Assembly: GCA_003567855.1 (NCBI GenBank)
Contig: PWYM01000106.1
Coordinates: forward strand, 1-33,815
DNA from: Gammaproteobacteria bacterium
GTDB lineage: Bacteria > Pseudomonadota > Gammaproteobacteria > Steroidobacterales > PWYM01
Direction of reading: 5' to 3'
DNA length: 33,815 bases
In this document: positions 24,474-33,811 of the stretch, one piece after another
Layout of the letters: each line of letters starts with the position of its first letter
Position numbering within the stretch: the stretch's first letter is position 1
Notes under the pieces: generated by a model
What the model was told of the DNA's origin: nothing
The model's input: only the letters and a program-made list of their open reading frames with translations
Databases searched by the model: none
Program-made: the position numbers and the translations under genes

Positions 24474-25814
24474 CTAGCGCACGACCGGCTCGTTGAAGGG
24501 CCAGTTGACGTCGGAGCTCATGAATCGACCGGTGGGTGACAGGCGCACCGATTCGATCGCCATCCGCAGCGTGCCGCCGGGGGCGTTGCGGGTGGGCTCG
24601 CCGACGCCGGCCACCCTCATCTTTATACTCACCACCGACATCACCTGGCCGCGCTCGTAGACATCGGGCATCGCCGCAGCCTGGTCGCGCGGTAGCGGGA
24701 TGAAGTGATAGCGATCGGCGTTGTCGAACACCATCAGGTGGCGCCACGTGCGCGCGCTGGCGCCGGAAGTGTGGTGTCGGGCCGCACCTAGCCCGCCCAG
24801 CGGCTGCACGTTCATCGCCATGTTGGGCGCCAGCGCGATGACCGTGAAGCGCTCTGTATCCATGTCGTAGTCGAGCCGGGACTGCAGGTTCGTCACCCAG
24901 ATCGCCCCGGGATCCACGGCATCGAAGTCGCGACGCATGCGCTCGGCCTCGCGTGCCGCGATAGACGCCTTCTCGAACTGCGGCGCGACCGTCACCGCGT
25001 TTGTGAGCTGTGCCAGTGCATCGAAATCAGGCGTGGTCCCCGCGGCCTTGTGGTAGAGATAAAAGCCCACCACGTCGTCAAAATTACGTGGGCCCTCGTC
25101 AGCCCGGGCCACCTCCACCGTGGCGACGGGGACGGGTTCGGTCAATGGCCAGTGTTGCGCGATCGGCCCGGCGCCGCGATAGCGGTAGCGCACCGACTCG
25201 ACCATCACGCGCAGTGACTTGCGCCACTCCTCGTGGTGCGGCACCGCGTCGACGAAGCGGAAGCGCACCTCCGCGACGACCTGGTAGTCGGAATGCGGCT
25301 GGACCTGTTGCAGCACGATCGGCTGCATCCGTTCATCGGCGATTGACACGAAACGGGCGGGTTCATGGTTGACGAACTGCAGGCTGCGCCGGTAGCGCGC
25401 TCGATGGTTGACGTTGGCCATCATCCAGTCGTCCTGCTGTTCGAACGGGTTCATCTGGATGACGACATCACCCGTGAACAGCGGCACCTCGATCCGCCCG
25501 GAACCGTGCGCATAGCGCAGCCGCGTCTGCGTCGCCAGCACGTAAGTCGCCTCCGGATCGGCGGCCTCGTAGGCCCTCTGTAGCTCGGCAACGCGCTGTG
25601 CGTGCAGCTGTGCCCGCTGTTGGGGCGGCCTGCTTTGCACGCGCAGCAGCTGGCGGACGATCTCGTCGTAGTCTATCGGTTCGCCCGAGAGCTTGTGGTA
25701 GACCATGAACGCGGTCATGTGATCGATGGGCTTTGCCTGCTGCGCCGCGGCAGTCGAAGCTCCGGACGCGAGGCTCAGCATGGCCGCGAAGGCCAGCGCG
25801 TGTAATCTGGTCAT
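24474..25814 (-). CDS. Secreted protein with two tandem copies of an unnamed domain
   Basis: A 446-residue exported protein; residues 1-24 form a signal peptide ending STAAA. The mature chain is an internal duplication with a 215-residue period. Matched landmarks are F36-MVYHKLSGEPIDYD with F251-YLYHKAAGTTPDFD; ADPEATYVLATQTRLRY (85-101) with VDPGAIWVTNLQSRLDY (300-316); VMVESVRYRYRG (203-214) with MAIESVRLSPTG (418-429); and WPLTEP (222-227) with WPFNEP (438-443). Each copy appears to be one helical segment followed by a beta-rich part. There are no cysteines and no catalytic motif. I cannot assign a family. ATG 25814 has an AGGGGGA site. The gene lies downstream of hemF on the same strand, 170 bases away, and probably has its own promoter. 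Confidence 0.82.
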   Translation of the reverse strand: MTRLHALAFAAMLSLASGASTAAAQQAKPIDHMTAFMVYHKLSGEPIDYDEIVRQLLRVQSRPPQQRAQLHAQRVAELQRAYEAADPEATYVLATQTRLRYAHGSGRIEVPLFTGDVVIQMNPFEQQDDWMMANVNHRARYRRSLQFVNHEPARFVSIADERMQPIVLQQVQPHSDYQVVAEVRFRFVDAVPHHEEWRKSLRVMVESVRYRYRGAGPIAQHWPLTEPVPVATVEVARADEGPRNFDDVVGFYLYHKAAGTTPDFDALAQLTNAVTVAPQFEKASIAAREAERMRRDFDAVDPGAIWVTNLQSRLDYDMDTERFTVIALAPNMAMNVQPLGGLGAARHHTSGASARTWRHLMVFDNADRYHFIPLPRDQAAAMPDVYERGQVMSVVSIKMRVAGVGEPTRNAPGGTLRMAIESVRLSPTGRFMSSDVNWPFNEPVVR

Positions 25815-25888
25815 GATCCCGTCCCCCTGCCACTGAAATACGGATATTCCAGGGGTACCTTAGGACTCAGATCACCGACCCGCGTCGA

Positions 25889-25918
25889 CAGTTAGCGGGC
25901 CTTTACGCGGGATAACTG
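25889..25918. promoter_or_regulatory. Spaced dyad upstream of the duplicated-domain gene
   Basis: CAGTTA (25889-25894) and TAACTG (25913-25918) are perfect inverted halves with an 18-base spacer. They lie 75-104 bases before ATG 25814 and 67 bases after the hemF stop. This could be an operator with two half-sites. I see no clear -10/-35 pair near it, and a weak hairpin at the end of the hemF transcript is the alternative. Confidence 0.3.
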
Positions 25919-25984
25919 AAGTTTGGCGGTGCAGGTAAGGCCAGCGCCGGGCCTGGTGCGATGAGTTCCCGGGCCGTGCGTCGC

Positions 25985-26926
<942 letters not shown>

Positions 26927-27490
26927 TCAGCCGCGGAGAATAGCACCGGTGGCTGCGTCCCTGATGCGCGTGGGGTGTCCTGGCCGCGGTGGCCGGCCGC
27001 CGAGCACGAGGTCCACGTCACCGTCGAAATAGCGTCGCACGCGCTGCGCGTCGAGCGCCGGGCGCAGGCCGCTCGGGTTCGCGCTCGTCGACACGACCGG
27101 GCGGCCGAGCAGTGCCGGCAGCGCCGCGGCGACGGGGTGTGCGCTGGAGCGGACCGCGAGCGTATCGCGCCCGCCGGTCAGCCACTCGGGCAGCCCCTCG
27201 CGGGCGGGGACGATCCAGGTCTCGGGGCCTGGCCAGGATTCGAGCATCGTTGCGCGTGCCGGCGCGTCCTCGGCAAGCGTGCTCAGCGCGTCCAGCCAGC
27301 GCAGGTCCGGCAGCAGCACGATGAAACCTGCAGCCGGGTCGCGACCCTTGAGTGCGAGGATGCGCGCCACCGCTGCCGCATCGAACGCATCGGCCGCAAG
27401 CCCGAACACGCCCTCGGTCGGATGCGCGACGACACCGCCGCCGCGCAGGATGCGTGCGGCGCGCGCGAGCGCGTGCCGGCTAGCCGCCAC
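26927..27490 (-). CDS. tsaC: Threonylcarbamoyl-AMP synthase
   Basis: A 187-residue YrdC/Sua5-type enzyme that makes threonylcarbamoyl-AMP from threonine, bicarbonate and ATP for the t6A37 modification of tRNAs. Motifs are GGVVAHPTEGVFGLAADAFD at the start, LKGRDPAAGFIVLLPD (nucleotide/threonine site) and RPVVSTSANPSG. Size matches TsaC and lacks the Sua5 C-terminal domain. The open frame reaches 27739, but everything before 27490 is the Lys/Arg-rich shadow of the topA tail; GTG 27490 gives the expected N-terminus and overlaps the topA stop by 11 bases. No good ribosome site is seen, so translation is probably coupled to topA. Confidence 0.9.
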   Translation of the reverse strand: MAASRHALARAARILRGGGVVAHPTEGVFGLAADAFDAAAVARILALKGRDPAAGFIVLLPDLRWLDALSTLAEDAPARATMLESWPGPETWIVPAREGLPEWLTGGRDTLAVRSSAHPVAAALPALLGRPVVSTSANPSGLRPALDAQRVRRYFDGDVDLVLGGRPPRPGHPTRIRDAATGAILRG

Positions 27491-30080
27491 CCTGCGCGCG
27501 CGTGGATGCGCCGGTGCCCGCGCGGCCCGCCGAAGCCTGGCCGGTCGACTTCTTCTTCGCCGTCTTGCTGGCCGTGGCCTTCGCCGCGGTCTTCCTTGCA
27601 GCGGCTTTCTTCTTCGACGCTTTCTTCTTGGTGGCCTTTTTCTTCGAGGTCTTCTTGCTGGCCGCCTTTTTCGCGGTGGACTTCTTCGCGGCGGTCTTCT
27701 TGCCCGCGGCCTTCTTCGCCGCGCCGCCCTTGCCGCCACGGCCGCGGCGCGCGGGCGCTTCGGCGAGCAGCTTCTCGCAGTCGGCGAGCGTCAGTGACTT
27801 CGGGTCGGTGTCCTTGGCGATCTTCGCGTTCTTGCTGCCGTCGGTCACGTAGGGCCCGTAGCGGCCGTCGAGCACCCGGATGCCGTTGTCGAACTCCTGG
27901 ATCGTGCGCCTGGCGTCGGCGGCCTTCTTTTCGGCGACCAGCTCCAGCGCTCGCTCGCGGGTGATCGACAGCGGATCCTCGTCGGCCGGAATCGATACGA
28001 ACTTCGATCCGTAGCGCACGTAGGGGCCGAAGCGGCCGATGTTGGCCTGCAGCTCTTCGCCGGCGTCGGTTTCACCGAGGTCGCGCGGCAGCTTGAACAG
28101 CTCGAGCGCTTCCTCGCGCGTGATGCGGTCCATCTTCTGGCCCGGGCGCAGTCCTGCGAACTTGGGCTTTTCCTCGTCGTCCTTCGTGCCGACCTGTATG
28201 AACGGCCCGAAGCGGCCCATGCGCACCGTCATCGGCCGACCGCTTACCGGGTCGGTGCCGAGGTCGCGCGCCTGCGCGGCCTGTTCACGCGTGACGGTCG
28301 CGTCCTTGTGCTCGACGAGATCACGGAAGTCCTTCCAGAAGTCGCGCATCAGCGGCACCCACTCGCGCTCGCCGCGGAAGATCTCGTCGAGCGAGTCTTC
28401 CATGCGCGCGGTGAACTCGTAGTCCACGTACTGCGGGAAGTGCTGGGTCAGGAACTTGTGGACGATCTTGCCGACGTCGGTCGGAATGAACCTGCGGCCG
28501 TCCATTTCCACGTACTCGCGCTGCTGCAGCGTGGAGATGATGCTCGCGTAGGTCGACGGCCGGCCGATGCCGTATTCCTCGAGTGTCTTCACGAGCGTGG
28601 CCTCGGTGAAGCGTGGCGGCGGCTCGGTGAAGTGCTGCTCGGTCTGCACGTCTGCGACGGTGGCGAGGTCGCCGACGTTCATGTCCGGCAGGATGCGGTC
28701 GCCGTCGTCTGCGCCCTGGTCGTCGCGCCCTTCCTGGTAGACCGCGATGAAACCGGGGTGGCGCATCACCGAGCCCGTTGCGCGGAAGCTCGAGCGGCCC
28801 TCGCGCGGAACCTCCGCTTCCCCGTCGGCGTTGTTGCGAAGCTCGCCGCGCAGATCGCCGGCGATCAGATCCACCGACACCGTGTCGAAGGTGGCGTGGA
28901 TCATCTGCGACGCGACGGTACGCTTCCAGATGAGGTCGTAAAGTCTGCGCTGGTCGTGGTTGAGCCGCTTCGTCAGCGATTCGGGTGCGCGCTTGACCGA
29001 CGTCGGGCGGATCGCCTCGTGCGCTTCCTGGGCGTTCTTCGCGGTGGTCTTGAACGCGCGCGGCTGGTCCGGGATGTTGTCGGCGCCGTAACGCTTTGCC
29101 ACCAGGTCACGGATCTCCGAAATGGCCTCGCCGGCGAGCTGCACCGAGTCGGTACGCATGTAGGTGATCAGGCCGACCGCGCCCTCGTCCGTCTCGATGC
29201 CTTCGTAGAGGCTCTGCGCGACGCGCATCGTGCGGCTGGCGGAGAAGCCGAGCTTGCGCGAGGCCTCCTGCTGCAGCGTGGACGTGGTGAACGGGGCTGC
29301 CGGGTTGCGCCGTCGCTGGCGGCGCTCGACGCGCCCGATCGTGAGATGTCCGCCGGCTTCGGCGAGCAGCGCTTCACGCGCGCCGGTGGCGTCGCGTTCG
29401 TTTTCAAAGGTGAACTGCTCGACCTTGTCACCGCGGTACTCGAGCAGGCGTGCGTTGAACGCAGCGCCCGACAGGCTCGCGTCGGCGGCGATGGACCAGT
29501 ATTCGCGCGGGACGAAGGCGTCGATCGCCTCCTCGCGCTCGCAGATCAGACGCAGCGCCGGCGTCTGCACGCGGCCTGCCGACAGGCCCCGGCGCACTTT
29601 TTTCCACAGCAGCGGCGACAGGTTGAAGCCGACGAGATAATCGAGTGCACGCCGGGCCTGCTGGGCGTTGACACGTTCCTCTGAGATGCGTCGCGGCTGT
29701 TCGATCGCCTTTTGCAGCGCCGGCTTGGTGATTTCGTAGAACACGATACGGTGCACCGGCTTGGCGCCGATCAAGCCTCGCTCGCGCAGCACTTCGAGCA
29801 GGTGCCACGAGATCGCCTCGCCCTCGCGGTCGGGGTCAGTCGCGAGGTAGAGCGCGTCGCTCTTTTTCATTGCCTTCGCGATCGCGTCGACGTGCTTGCG
29901 GTTGCGGTCGATGACCTCGTACTTCATGTGGAAGTCGTTTTCGGTGTCGACGGCGCCTTCCTTGGGCACCAGGTCGCGCACGTGGCCGAAAGATGCCATG
30001 ACCTGGTAGTCACCCCCGAGGTATTTCTCGATGGTGCGCGCCTTGGCCGGCGATTCGACGATGACGAGGTTCTTGCTCAT
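27480..30080 (-). CDS. topA: DNA topoisomerase I (type IA)
   Basis: An 866-residue enzyme that relaxes negative supercoils. The Toprim domain starts NLVIVESPAKARTIEKYLGG, with the acidic TDPDREGEA at 81-89; the nucleophile is Y307 in GLITYMRTDS; LSAGRVQTPALRLICERE (166-183) is a conserved block. After about residue 600 the protein has repeats of the form PMTVRMGRFGPFIQVG, IGRFGPYVRYG and DGRYGPYVTDG, the topoisomerase C-terminal repeat, instead of the cysteine zinc ribbons of E. coli. Residues about 780-855 are a Lys/Ala-rich tail (KKATKKKASKKKAAARK), likely a flexible DNA-binding arm. ATG 30080 gives the standard N-terminus, but no ribosome site precedes it and a terminator hairpin ends three bases upstream. 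tsaC overlaps the 3' end. Confidence 0.96.
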   Translation of the reverse strand: MSKNLVIVESPAKARTIEKYLGGDYQVMASFGHVRDLVPKEGAVDTENDFHMKYEVIDRNRKHVDAIAKAMKKSDALYLATDPDREGEAISWHLLEVLRERGLIGAKPVHRIVFYEITKPALQKAIEQPRRISEERVNAQQARRALDYLVGFNLSPLLWKKVRRGLSAGRVQTPALRLICEREEAIDAFVPREYWSIAADASLSGAAFNARLLEYRGDKVEQFTFENERDATGAREALLAEAGGHLTIGRVERRQRRRNPAAPFTTSTLQQEASRKLGFSASRTMRVAQSLYEGIETDEGAVGLITYMRTDSVQLAGEAISEIRDLVAKRYGADNIPDQPRAFKTTAKNAQEAHEAIRPTSVKRAPESLTKRLNHDQRRLYDLIWKRTVASQMIHATFDTVSVDLIAGDLRGELRNNADGEAEVPREGRSSFRATGSVMRHPGFIAVYQEGRDDQGADDGDRILPDMNVGDLATVADVQTEQHFTEPPPRFTEATLVKTLEEYGIGRPSTYASIISTLQQREYVEMDGRRFIPTDVGKIVHKFLTQHFPQYVDYEFTARMEDSLDEIFRGEREWVPLMRDFWKDFRDLVEHKDATVTREQAAQARDLGTDPVSGRPMTVRMGRFGPFIQVGTKDDEEKPKFAGLRPGQKMDRITREEALELFKLPRDLGETDAGEELQANIGRFGPYVRYGSKFVSIPADEDPLSITRERALELVAEKKAADARRTIQEFDNGIRVLDGRYGPYVTDGSKNAKIAKDTDPKSLTLADCEKLLAEAPARRGRGGKGGAAKKAAGKKTAAKKSTAKKAASKKTSKKKATKKKASKKKAAARKTAAKATASKTAKKKSTGQASAGRAGTGASTRAQGGG

Positions 30081-30083
30081 GTT

Positions 30084-30108
30084 AAAAAGCCGCAGTCGTG
30101 GCTGCGGC
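30084..30108 (-). terminator. Intrinsic terminator directly before topA
   Basis: Read on the minus strand, GCCGCAG-ccacga-CTGCGGC is followed at once by TTTTT (30088-30084) and then AAC and the topA ATG. A 7-base-pair GC stem plus a T-run is a textbook Rho-independent terminator for transcription from dprA-smg. Its end is three bases from the topA start codon, so it occupies the place of the ribosome site and could instead act as an attenuator of topA. Confidence 0.75.
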
Positions 30109-30149
30109 GTCTGTCTGCTCCGTTGGCTTGCGTGGCCTGAAGGCCCCGA

Positions 30150-30626
30150 TCAGTGCACCGCGCCCGGGCCTTCGGCGAAGACCAGGTCTTCCATGCGCGC
30201 GTACGCGTTCTCCTGGCCGGGCTGACTGAACAGTACCATCAGGACGACCCACTTGATGTGGTCGATGTCGATGTCGGTGGTGTCGAGCGCCAGCAGACGG
30301 TCAATCAGCAGTTCGCGCTGGGCGGGCTCGAGGATGCCGACCTGCTCGAGGTAGAGGATGTAGCCGCGACCGCCGGCGTCGAGCCGGGACTGTTCGTAGC
30401 GGTCGAACACGCGCAGCGCGTTTTCGGTGGGCGCGGTGCGCTCATGCGGGCCGCGTCCGTGGTTGAGTCCGTCGAGCCAGTCCAGCGCGCGGTCTATGGA
30501 GCGGTCGCCGAAGCCGGCGCGCTCGAGTTCCAGCCTGAGTTCCTCGCGATCGGCGTCCGGGTCTTCCTCGGCTTCGACGAACGTCTCGAACAGGTACATC
30601 AAAACGTCCAGCGTGGTTTCAGTCAT
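30150..30626 (-). CDS. smg: Smg protein (DUF494)
   Basis: A 158-residue conserved protein of the Smg/DUF494 family, found in gamma- and betaproteobacteria between dprA and topA exactly as here. It starts with LDVLMYLFETFVEAEEDPD, has a central helical part with AGFGDRSIDRALDWLDGL, and ends in LALDTTDIDIDHIKWVVLMV then LFSQPGQENAYARMEDLVF. No enzymatic motif is known and the biochemical role is unresolved. ATG 30626 has a GAGAGG site. It follows dprA by 20 bases and is separated from topA by an intrinsic terminator. Confidence 0.93.
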   Translation of the reverse strand: MTETTLDVLMYLFETFVEAEEDPDADREELRLELERAGFGDRSIDRALDWLDGLNHGRGPHERTAPTENALRVFDRYEQSRLDAGGRGYILYLEQVGILEPAQRELLIDRLLALDTTDIDIDHIKWVVLMVLFSQPGQENAYARMEDLVFAEGPGAVH

Positions 30627-30646
30627 CTGGCCTCTCGGGAAGGGAT

Positions 30647-31798
30647 TCAGTTGGGGGCGGACGCGGGGGGGAGGCGGACGTAACGGCCACCGGGCAGCGC
30701 TTCCACTGCGCCCTCAAGCTCCAGGATCAGCAGCATGGAGGAAAGCGTTGCAGGCGTCAATCCGGTGCATGCGTGCAGTTCATCCATCGAAACAGGTTCA
30801 AAATCAATTGCTTCCATGACGCGTGCGTAGTCAGGGTCGTGGGTACGGTCCGGCTGCCCGGCGCGTTCTGCGCCCGCCGGATCGACGTTTTCGCGCGGTC
30901 GCAGCCAGTCGCCGAGGACGCCGGCGAGTTCGCCGAGCACGTCGTCGGCGGTTTCGACCAGGCGGGCACCGTCACGGATCAGCCGGTGGCAGCCGCGCGC
31001 CAGCGGGTTGTGGATCGAGCCCGGGATCGCGAACACCTCGCGGCCCTGTTCGCCGGCCAGCCGCGCGGTGATCAGCGAGCCGCTGCGTGCCGCGGCCTCG
31101 ACCACCAGTACGCCGACCGACAGGCCGGCGAGCAGCCGGTTGCGTGCCGGGAAATGTGCCGGCAGCGGGGGCGTGCCCGGTGGATATTCGCTGACGACTG
31201 CGCCGCCGGCGACGACGCGGGCGTGCAGCGCGGCGTGCCGGCGCGGGTAGATGACGTCGCAGCCGCAGCCGAGGACCGCGACGGCCTCGCCGCCGGCGGC
31301 CAGTGCGCCGTCGTGGGCGGCGGCGTCGATGCCCAGCGCGAGCCCGCTGGTGATCGTCAGCCCGACGCCGGCGAGGTGGCCGGCGAACTCGCGCGCGGTG
31401 CGTTCGCCGCCACGCGTGGGGTTGCGGCTGCCGACGATGGCCAGCTGGGGCGTGGCCAGCGCCGGCGCGCGGCCGTCGACCCACAGCGCGACGGGCGGGT
31501 CGGGCAGGCCGCGCAGTCGCGGCGGGTAGCCCGGGTCTTCTCGAAACAGCAGCGTACGCCCCGGCTGCGAAAGCCACGCGAGGTCGGCATCCATACGTGC
31601 GGTGTCGGGCGGATGGGTCAGCGCGTCGACCGCGCTGGCGGGCAGGCCGCTGTCGCGCCATGCGCCGCGCCCGGCCGCGAGGGCTGAGGCGGCGTCGCCG
31701 TCGTGGCGGTCAAGCAGACGGGTGAGGGCGACCGGCGCGGTGCCGGCGGCGCGCAGCAGGCGGACCCTGGACTCGACGTCCGCCGAAGGACTGCTCAT
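30647..31798 (-). CDS. dprA: DNA-processing protein DprA
   Basis: A 383-residue protein that loads RecA on incoming single-stranded DNA during natural transformation. The Rossmann-like domain has LAIVGSRNPTRGGERTAREF, ITSGLALGIDAAAHDGAL, LGCGCDVIYPRRHAAL, SEYPPGTPPLPAHFPARNRL and EAAARSGSLITARLAGEQGR, the full family pattern. A C-terminal winged-helix (PVSMDELHACTGLTPATLSS) ends the protein. ATG 31798 begins the usual N-terminal SAM-like domain; GTG 31843, three bases after the LysM gene stop, is an alternative that adds 15 residues. Neither has a clear ribosome site. A run of seven G lies near the 3' end (30665-30671). Confidence 0.94.
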   Translation of the reverse strand: MSSPSADVESRVRLLRAAGTAPVALTRLLDRHDGDAASALAAGRGAWRDSGLPASAVDALTHPPDTARMDADLAWLSQPGRTLLFREDPGYPPRLRGLPDPPVALWVDGRAPALATPQLAIVGSRNPTRGGERTAREFAGHLAGVGLTITSGLALGIDAAAHDGALAAGGEAVAVLGCGCDVIYPRRHAALHARVVAGGAVVSEYPPGTPPLPAHFPARNRLLAGLSVGVLVVEAAARSGSLITARLAGEQGREVFAIPGSIHNPLARGCHRLIRDGARLVETADDVLGELAGVLGDWLRPRENVDPAGAERAGQPDRTHDPDYARVMEAIDFEPVSMDELHACTGLTPATLSSMLLILELEGAVEALPGGRYVRLPPASAPN

Positions 31799-31846
31799 GA
31801 CCGCGCCCGGCGAGGACGCCGGGGCGACGGCGGAGGCGCCCACGGG

Positions 31847-33058
31847 CTAGCGGCGCGCGGGGCTGCGTACCGTATCGTGTACGCGGAACTCGGTAACGGC
31901 GTCCATGACCAGGCCATAGCTCATTCGGTCGAAGGTCTCGAACACCATCATCGTTGCGGCGTATTCGTCGGGCAAGCGCACTAACTCGCCCAAACGCCCC
32001 GATCGGCCGCCGATGGTGTCGCGAACCTCTTCGCCCGCCTCCCAGACCTCGAGCACGTGGCCGGGCGCCAGCCCATGGCGTTCGCCGCGGTTGATCGCGA
32101 CGACCATCCACGGGCCAATTCGCGATACGCCGTTGCTGACGGCGATCACGCGACCCTCGAGGTCGGTCTCCGGCGCGCGCGGCAGGAAGTTCAGGCCGGG
32201 GCTGACCGCCTCGGGCAGCAGGCGGCTGCCGCGCACGGTCTCGCGGGCGCTGTCGGTCAGGAACACCGTTGCCGGGTCACCGCTGCGGCGCAGTTCGCCG
32301 CGGCCGGTATAGACGCTCTGGTAGCCGAGCACGCGGCGGTCGTCGGGGTCGACGAGTTCGTCGCCGATGCGCACGACGCTGTAGTAGTCGCCGATCTCGC
32401 CGTTGGCGAGACCGCGCACGTAGAGATCCTGGCCGGCACCGGCCATGAGGCGACCGCCACGGATCTGCAGCACGTAGGGCAGCCCGTCGACCTGCTCGCG
32501 CGCGAGCACGCCGGGGCGGGTCAGGAAGGCGCGGATCGCCTCGTAGGGAATGGTCGGGATCGCCTCGTCGATGCGCTCCTCGCGCACCCGCGGCGACAGC
32601 CGCTCGGCGCGGCCGCGCTCGAGCATCAGCCGCGGCTCGCCGTCAATGTAGACAAGCGCGATGACGTCGCCCGGGAAGATCAGGTGCGGGTTGTCGATCT
32701 GTGGATTGACCTGCCAGATTTCCGGCCAGAACCACGGCTCGTTGAGAAAGCGCGCGGCGATGTCCCACAGCGTGTCGCCGCGCTGTACCGTGTAACGGTC
32801 CGGGTGGTCGGGGTTGAGCGTGGCCTCGCGCGTGCGCTGGCCGCCGCGGGACGTGTCGGCACGTGCGAGCATGATCGGCTCGCCGGCGTCGCGGGCGCGG
32901 TGCCCGGCGGACGCGTCGCGGGTGGTCGCGGACTGGGTGGACCGGGCAGATTGGGCGTCACGGGGTTCGGCAGCACTGCGCTGCGCCTGGCCGCTGCAGG
33001 CGACGAACAGGGGCAGACTGGCGGCGAGCAGCGTGAGCGCGATTCGCTGGATCGACAT
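31847..33058 (-). CDS. LysM-domain lipoprotein
   Basis: A 403-residue envelope protein. The signal peptide ends LFVACSG with a lipidated C21; ATG 33058 gives the compact lipoprotein signal, whereas ATG 33085 would add nine residues (its GGAG site lies 11 bases upstream). After a low-complexity linker (22-80) comes one LysM module (88-137: YTVQRGDTLWDIAARFLNEP, then NPHLIFPGDVIALVY), which binds peptidoglycan. Residues 150-400 are a conserved beta-rich domain with repeated RIGD and LGYQSVYTGRGEL elements. This protein commonly sits between def and dprA in gammaproteobacteria; its function is unknown. It is divergent from def. Confidence 0.88.
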   Translation of the reverse strand: MSIQRIALTLLAASLPLFVACSGQAQRSAAEPRDAQSARSTQSATTRDASAGHRARDAGEPIMLARADTSRGGQRTREATLNPDHPDRYTVQRGDTLWDIAARFLNEPWFWPEIWQVNPQIDNPHLIFPGDVIALVYIDGEPRLMLERGRAERLSPRVREERIDEAIPTIPYEAIRAFLTRPGVLAREQVDGLPYVLQIRGGRLMAGAGQDLYVRGLANGEIGDYYSVVRIGDELVDPDDRRVLGYQSVYTGRGELRRSGDPATVFLTDSARETVRGSRLLPEAVSPGLNFLPRAPETDLEGRVIAVSNGVSRIGPWMVVAINRGERHGLAPGHVLEVWEAGEEVRDTIGGRSGRLGELVRLPDEYAATMMVFETFDRMSYGLVMDAVTEFRVHDTVRSPARR

Positions 33059-33143
33059 CGGGTAGCAGGCCTGGGCATTAACCATGGGCTAGTGTGCTCC
33101 ATCGCTCGGCGGCCGGCGTGCCGACCAGTTCACAGATACATGC

Positions 33144-33152
33144 TGATATAAT
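33144..33152 (+). promoter_or_regulatory. Extended -10 promoter for def
   Basis: TGA-TATAAT at 33144-33152 is a perfect extended -10 element (TGnTATAAT) on the plus strand. No good -35 is present at 16-18 bases, as expected for extended -10 promoters. Transcription would start near 33159 and give a 128-base leader before def ATG 33287. The leader holds a weak hairpin, CTGTCC (33204-33209) with GGACAG (33226-33231). A TTGACA at 33250-33255 has no matching -10. Confidence 0.5.
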
Positions 33153-33286
33153 TGATGGATCCGGCCCCGGCGGGCTGCGCGCCGGAACCGACCGTCGCGC
33201 GCCCTGTCCATCCCCGTAACGCGCCGGACAGCGGCACTTTAGCAGCAAATTGACATAACGGCGCGCCTCGCGCGACGACCAGTACC

Positions 33287-33811
33287 ATGGCGATACTTAC
33301 CATTCTCGAATATCCCGATCCCAGGCTGCGCACCCGCGCGCGGCCCGTCGAACACGTCGATGGGCGCATCCGCGCGCTCGTCGCCGACATGTTCGAGACC
33401 ATGTATGCCGCTCCCGGCATCGGTCTCGCGGCCACCCAGGTCGACGTGCACGAGCGCCTGCTCGTCGCCGACGTCTCCGAGGAACGCAACCAGCCGCTGG
33501 TGCTGATCAACCCCGAGATCGTCGAGCGCGACGGCGTCGCCGTCACCGAAGAGGGCTGCCTGTCGGTGCCCGGCTACTATGAAAAGGTCGAGCGTGCCGA
33601 CCACATCCGGGTGCGCGCGCTCAACGTCGACGGCGAACCGTTCGAGACCGAGGCCGAAGGCCTGCTCGCGGTCTGCATCCAGCACGAGATGGATCACCTC
33701 GAAGGCAAGCTCTTCGTCGACTATCTCTCCGACCTCAAGCGCACCCGCATCCGCAAACGCCTCGAGAAGCAGCGCCGCACGGCGCCGGCCGAAGCCGCCG
33801 GCCCCGCCTGA
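33287..33811 (+). CDS. def: Peptide deformylase
   Basis: A 174-residue metalloenzyme that removes the formyl group from nascent proteins. All three motifs are intact: G44-IGLAATQ (motif 1), E89-GCLS with metal ligand C91 (motif 2) and Q132-HEMDH with ligands H133 and H137 and catalytic E134 (motif 3). The N-terminus [20 protein letters not shown] is typical and the length is normal (about 170). The ribosome site before ATG 33287 is weak. In most gammaproteobacteria fmt follows; the window ends four bases after the def stop, and those bases (GTGA) would allow a GTG start immediately there. Confidence 0.97.
   Translation: MAILTILEYPDPRLRTRARPVEHVDGRIRALVADMFETMYAAPGIGLAATQVDVHERLLVADVSEERNQPLVLINPEIVERDGVAVTEEGCLSVPGYYEKVERADHIRVRALNVDGEPFETEAEGLLAVCIQHEMDHLEGKLFVDYLSDLKRTRIRKRLEKQRRTAPAEAAGPA

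Noticed and set aside
23200-24747. A 515-codon minus-strand frame over the membrane protein and DUF3012 genes
   Set aside because: Proline/arginine-rich composition typical of an antisense shadow; it would also read through the perfect hairpin at 24427-24469.
28308-29684. A 458-codon plus-strand frame antisense to topA
   Set aside because: Frame shadow of topA; no domain or start signal.
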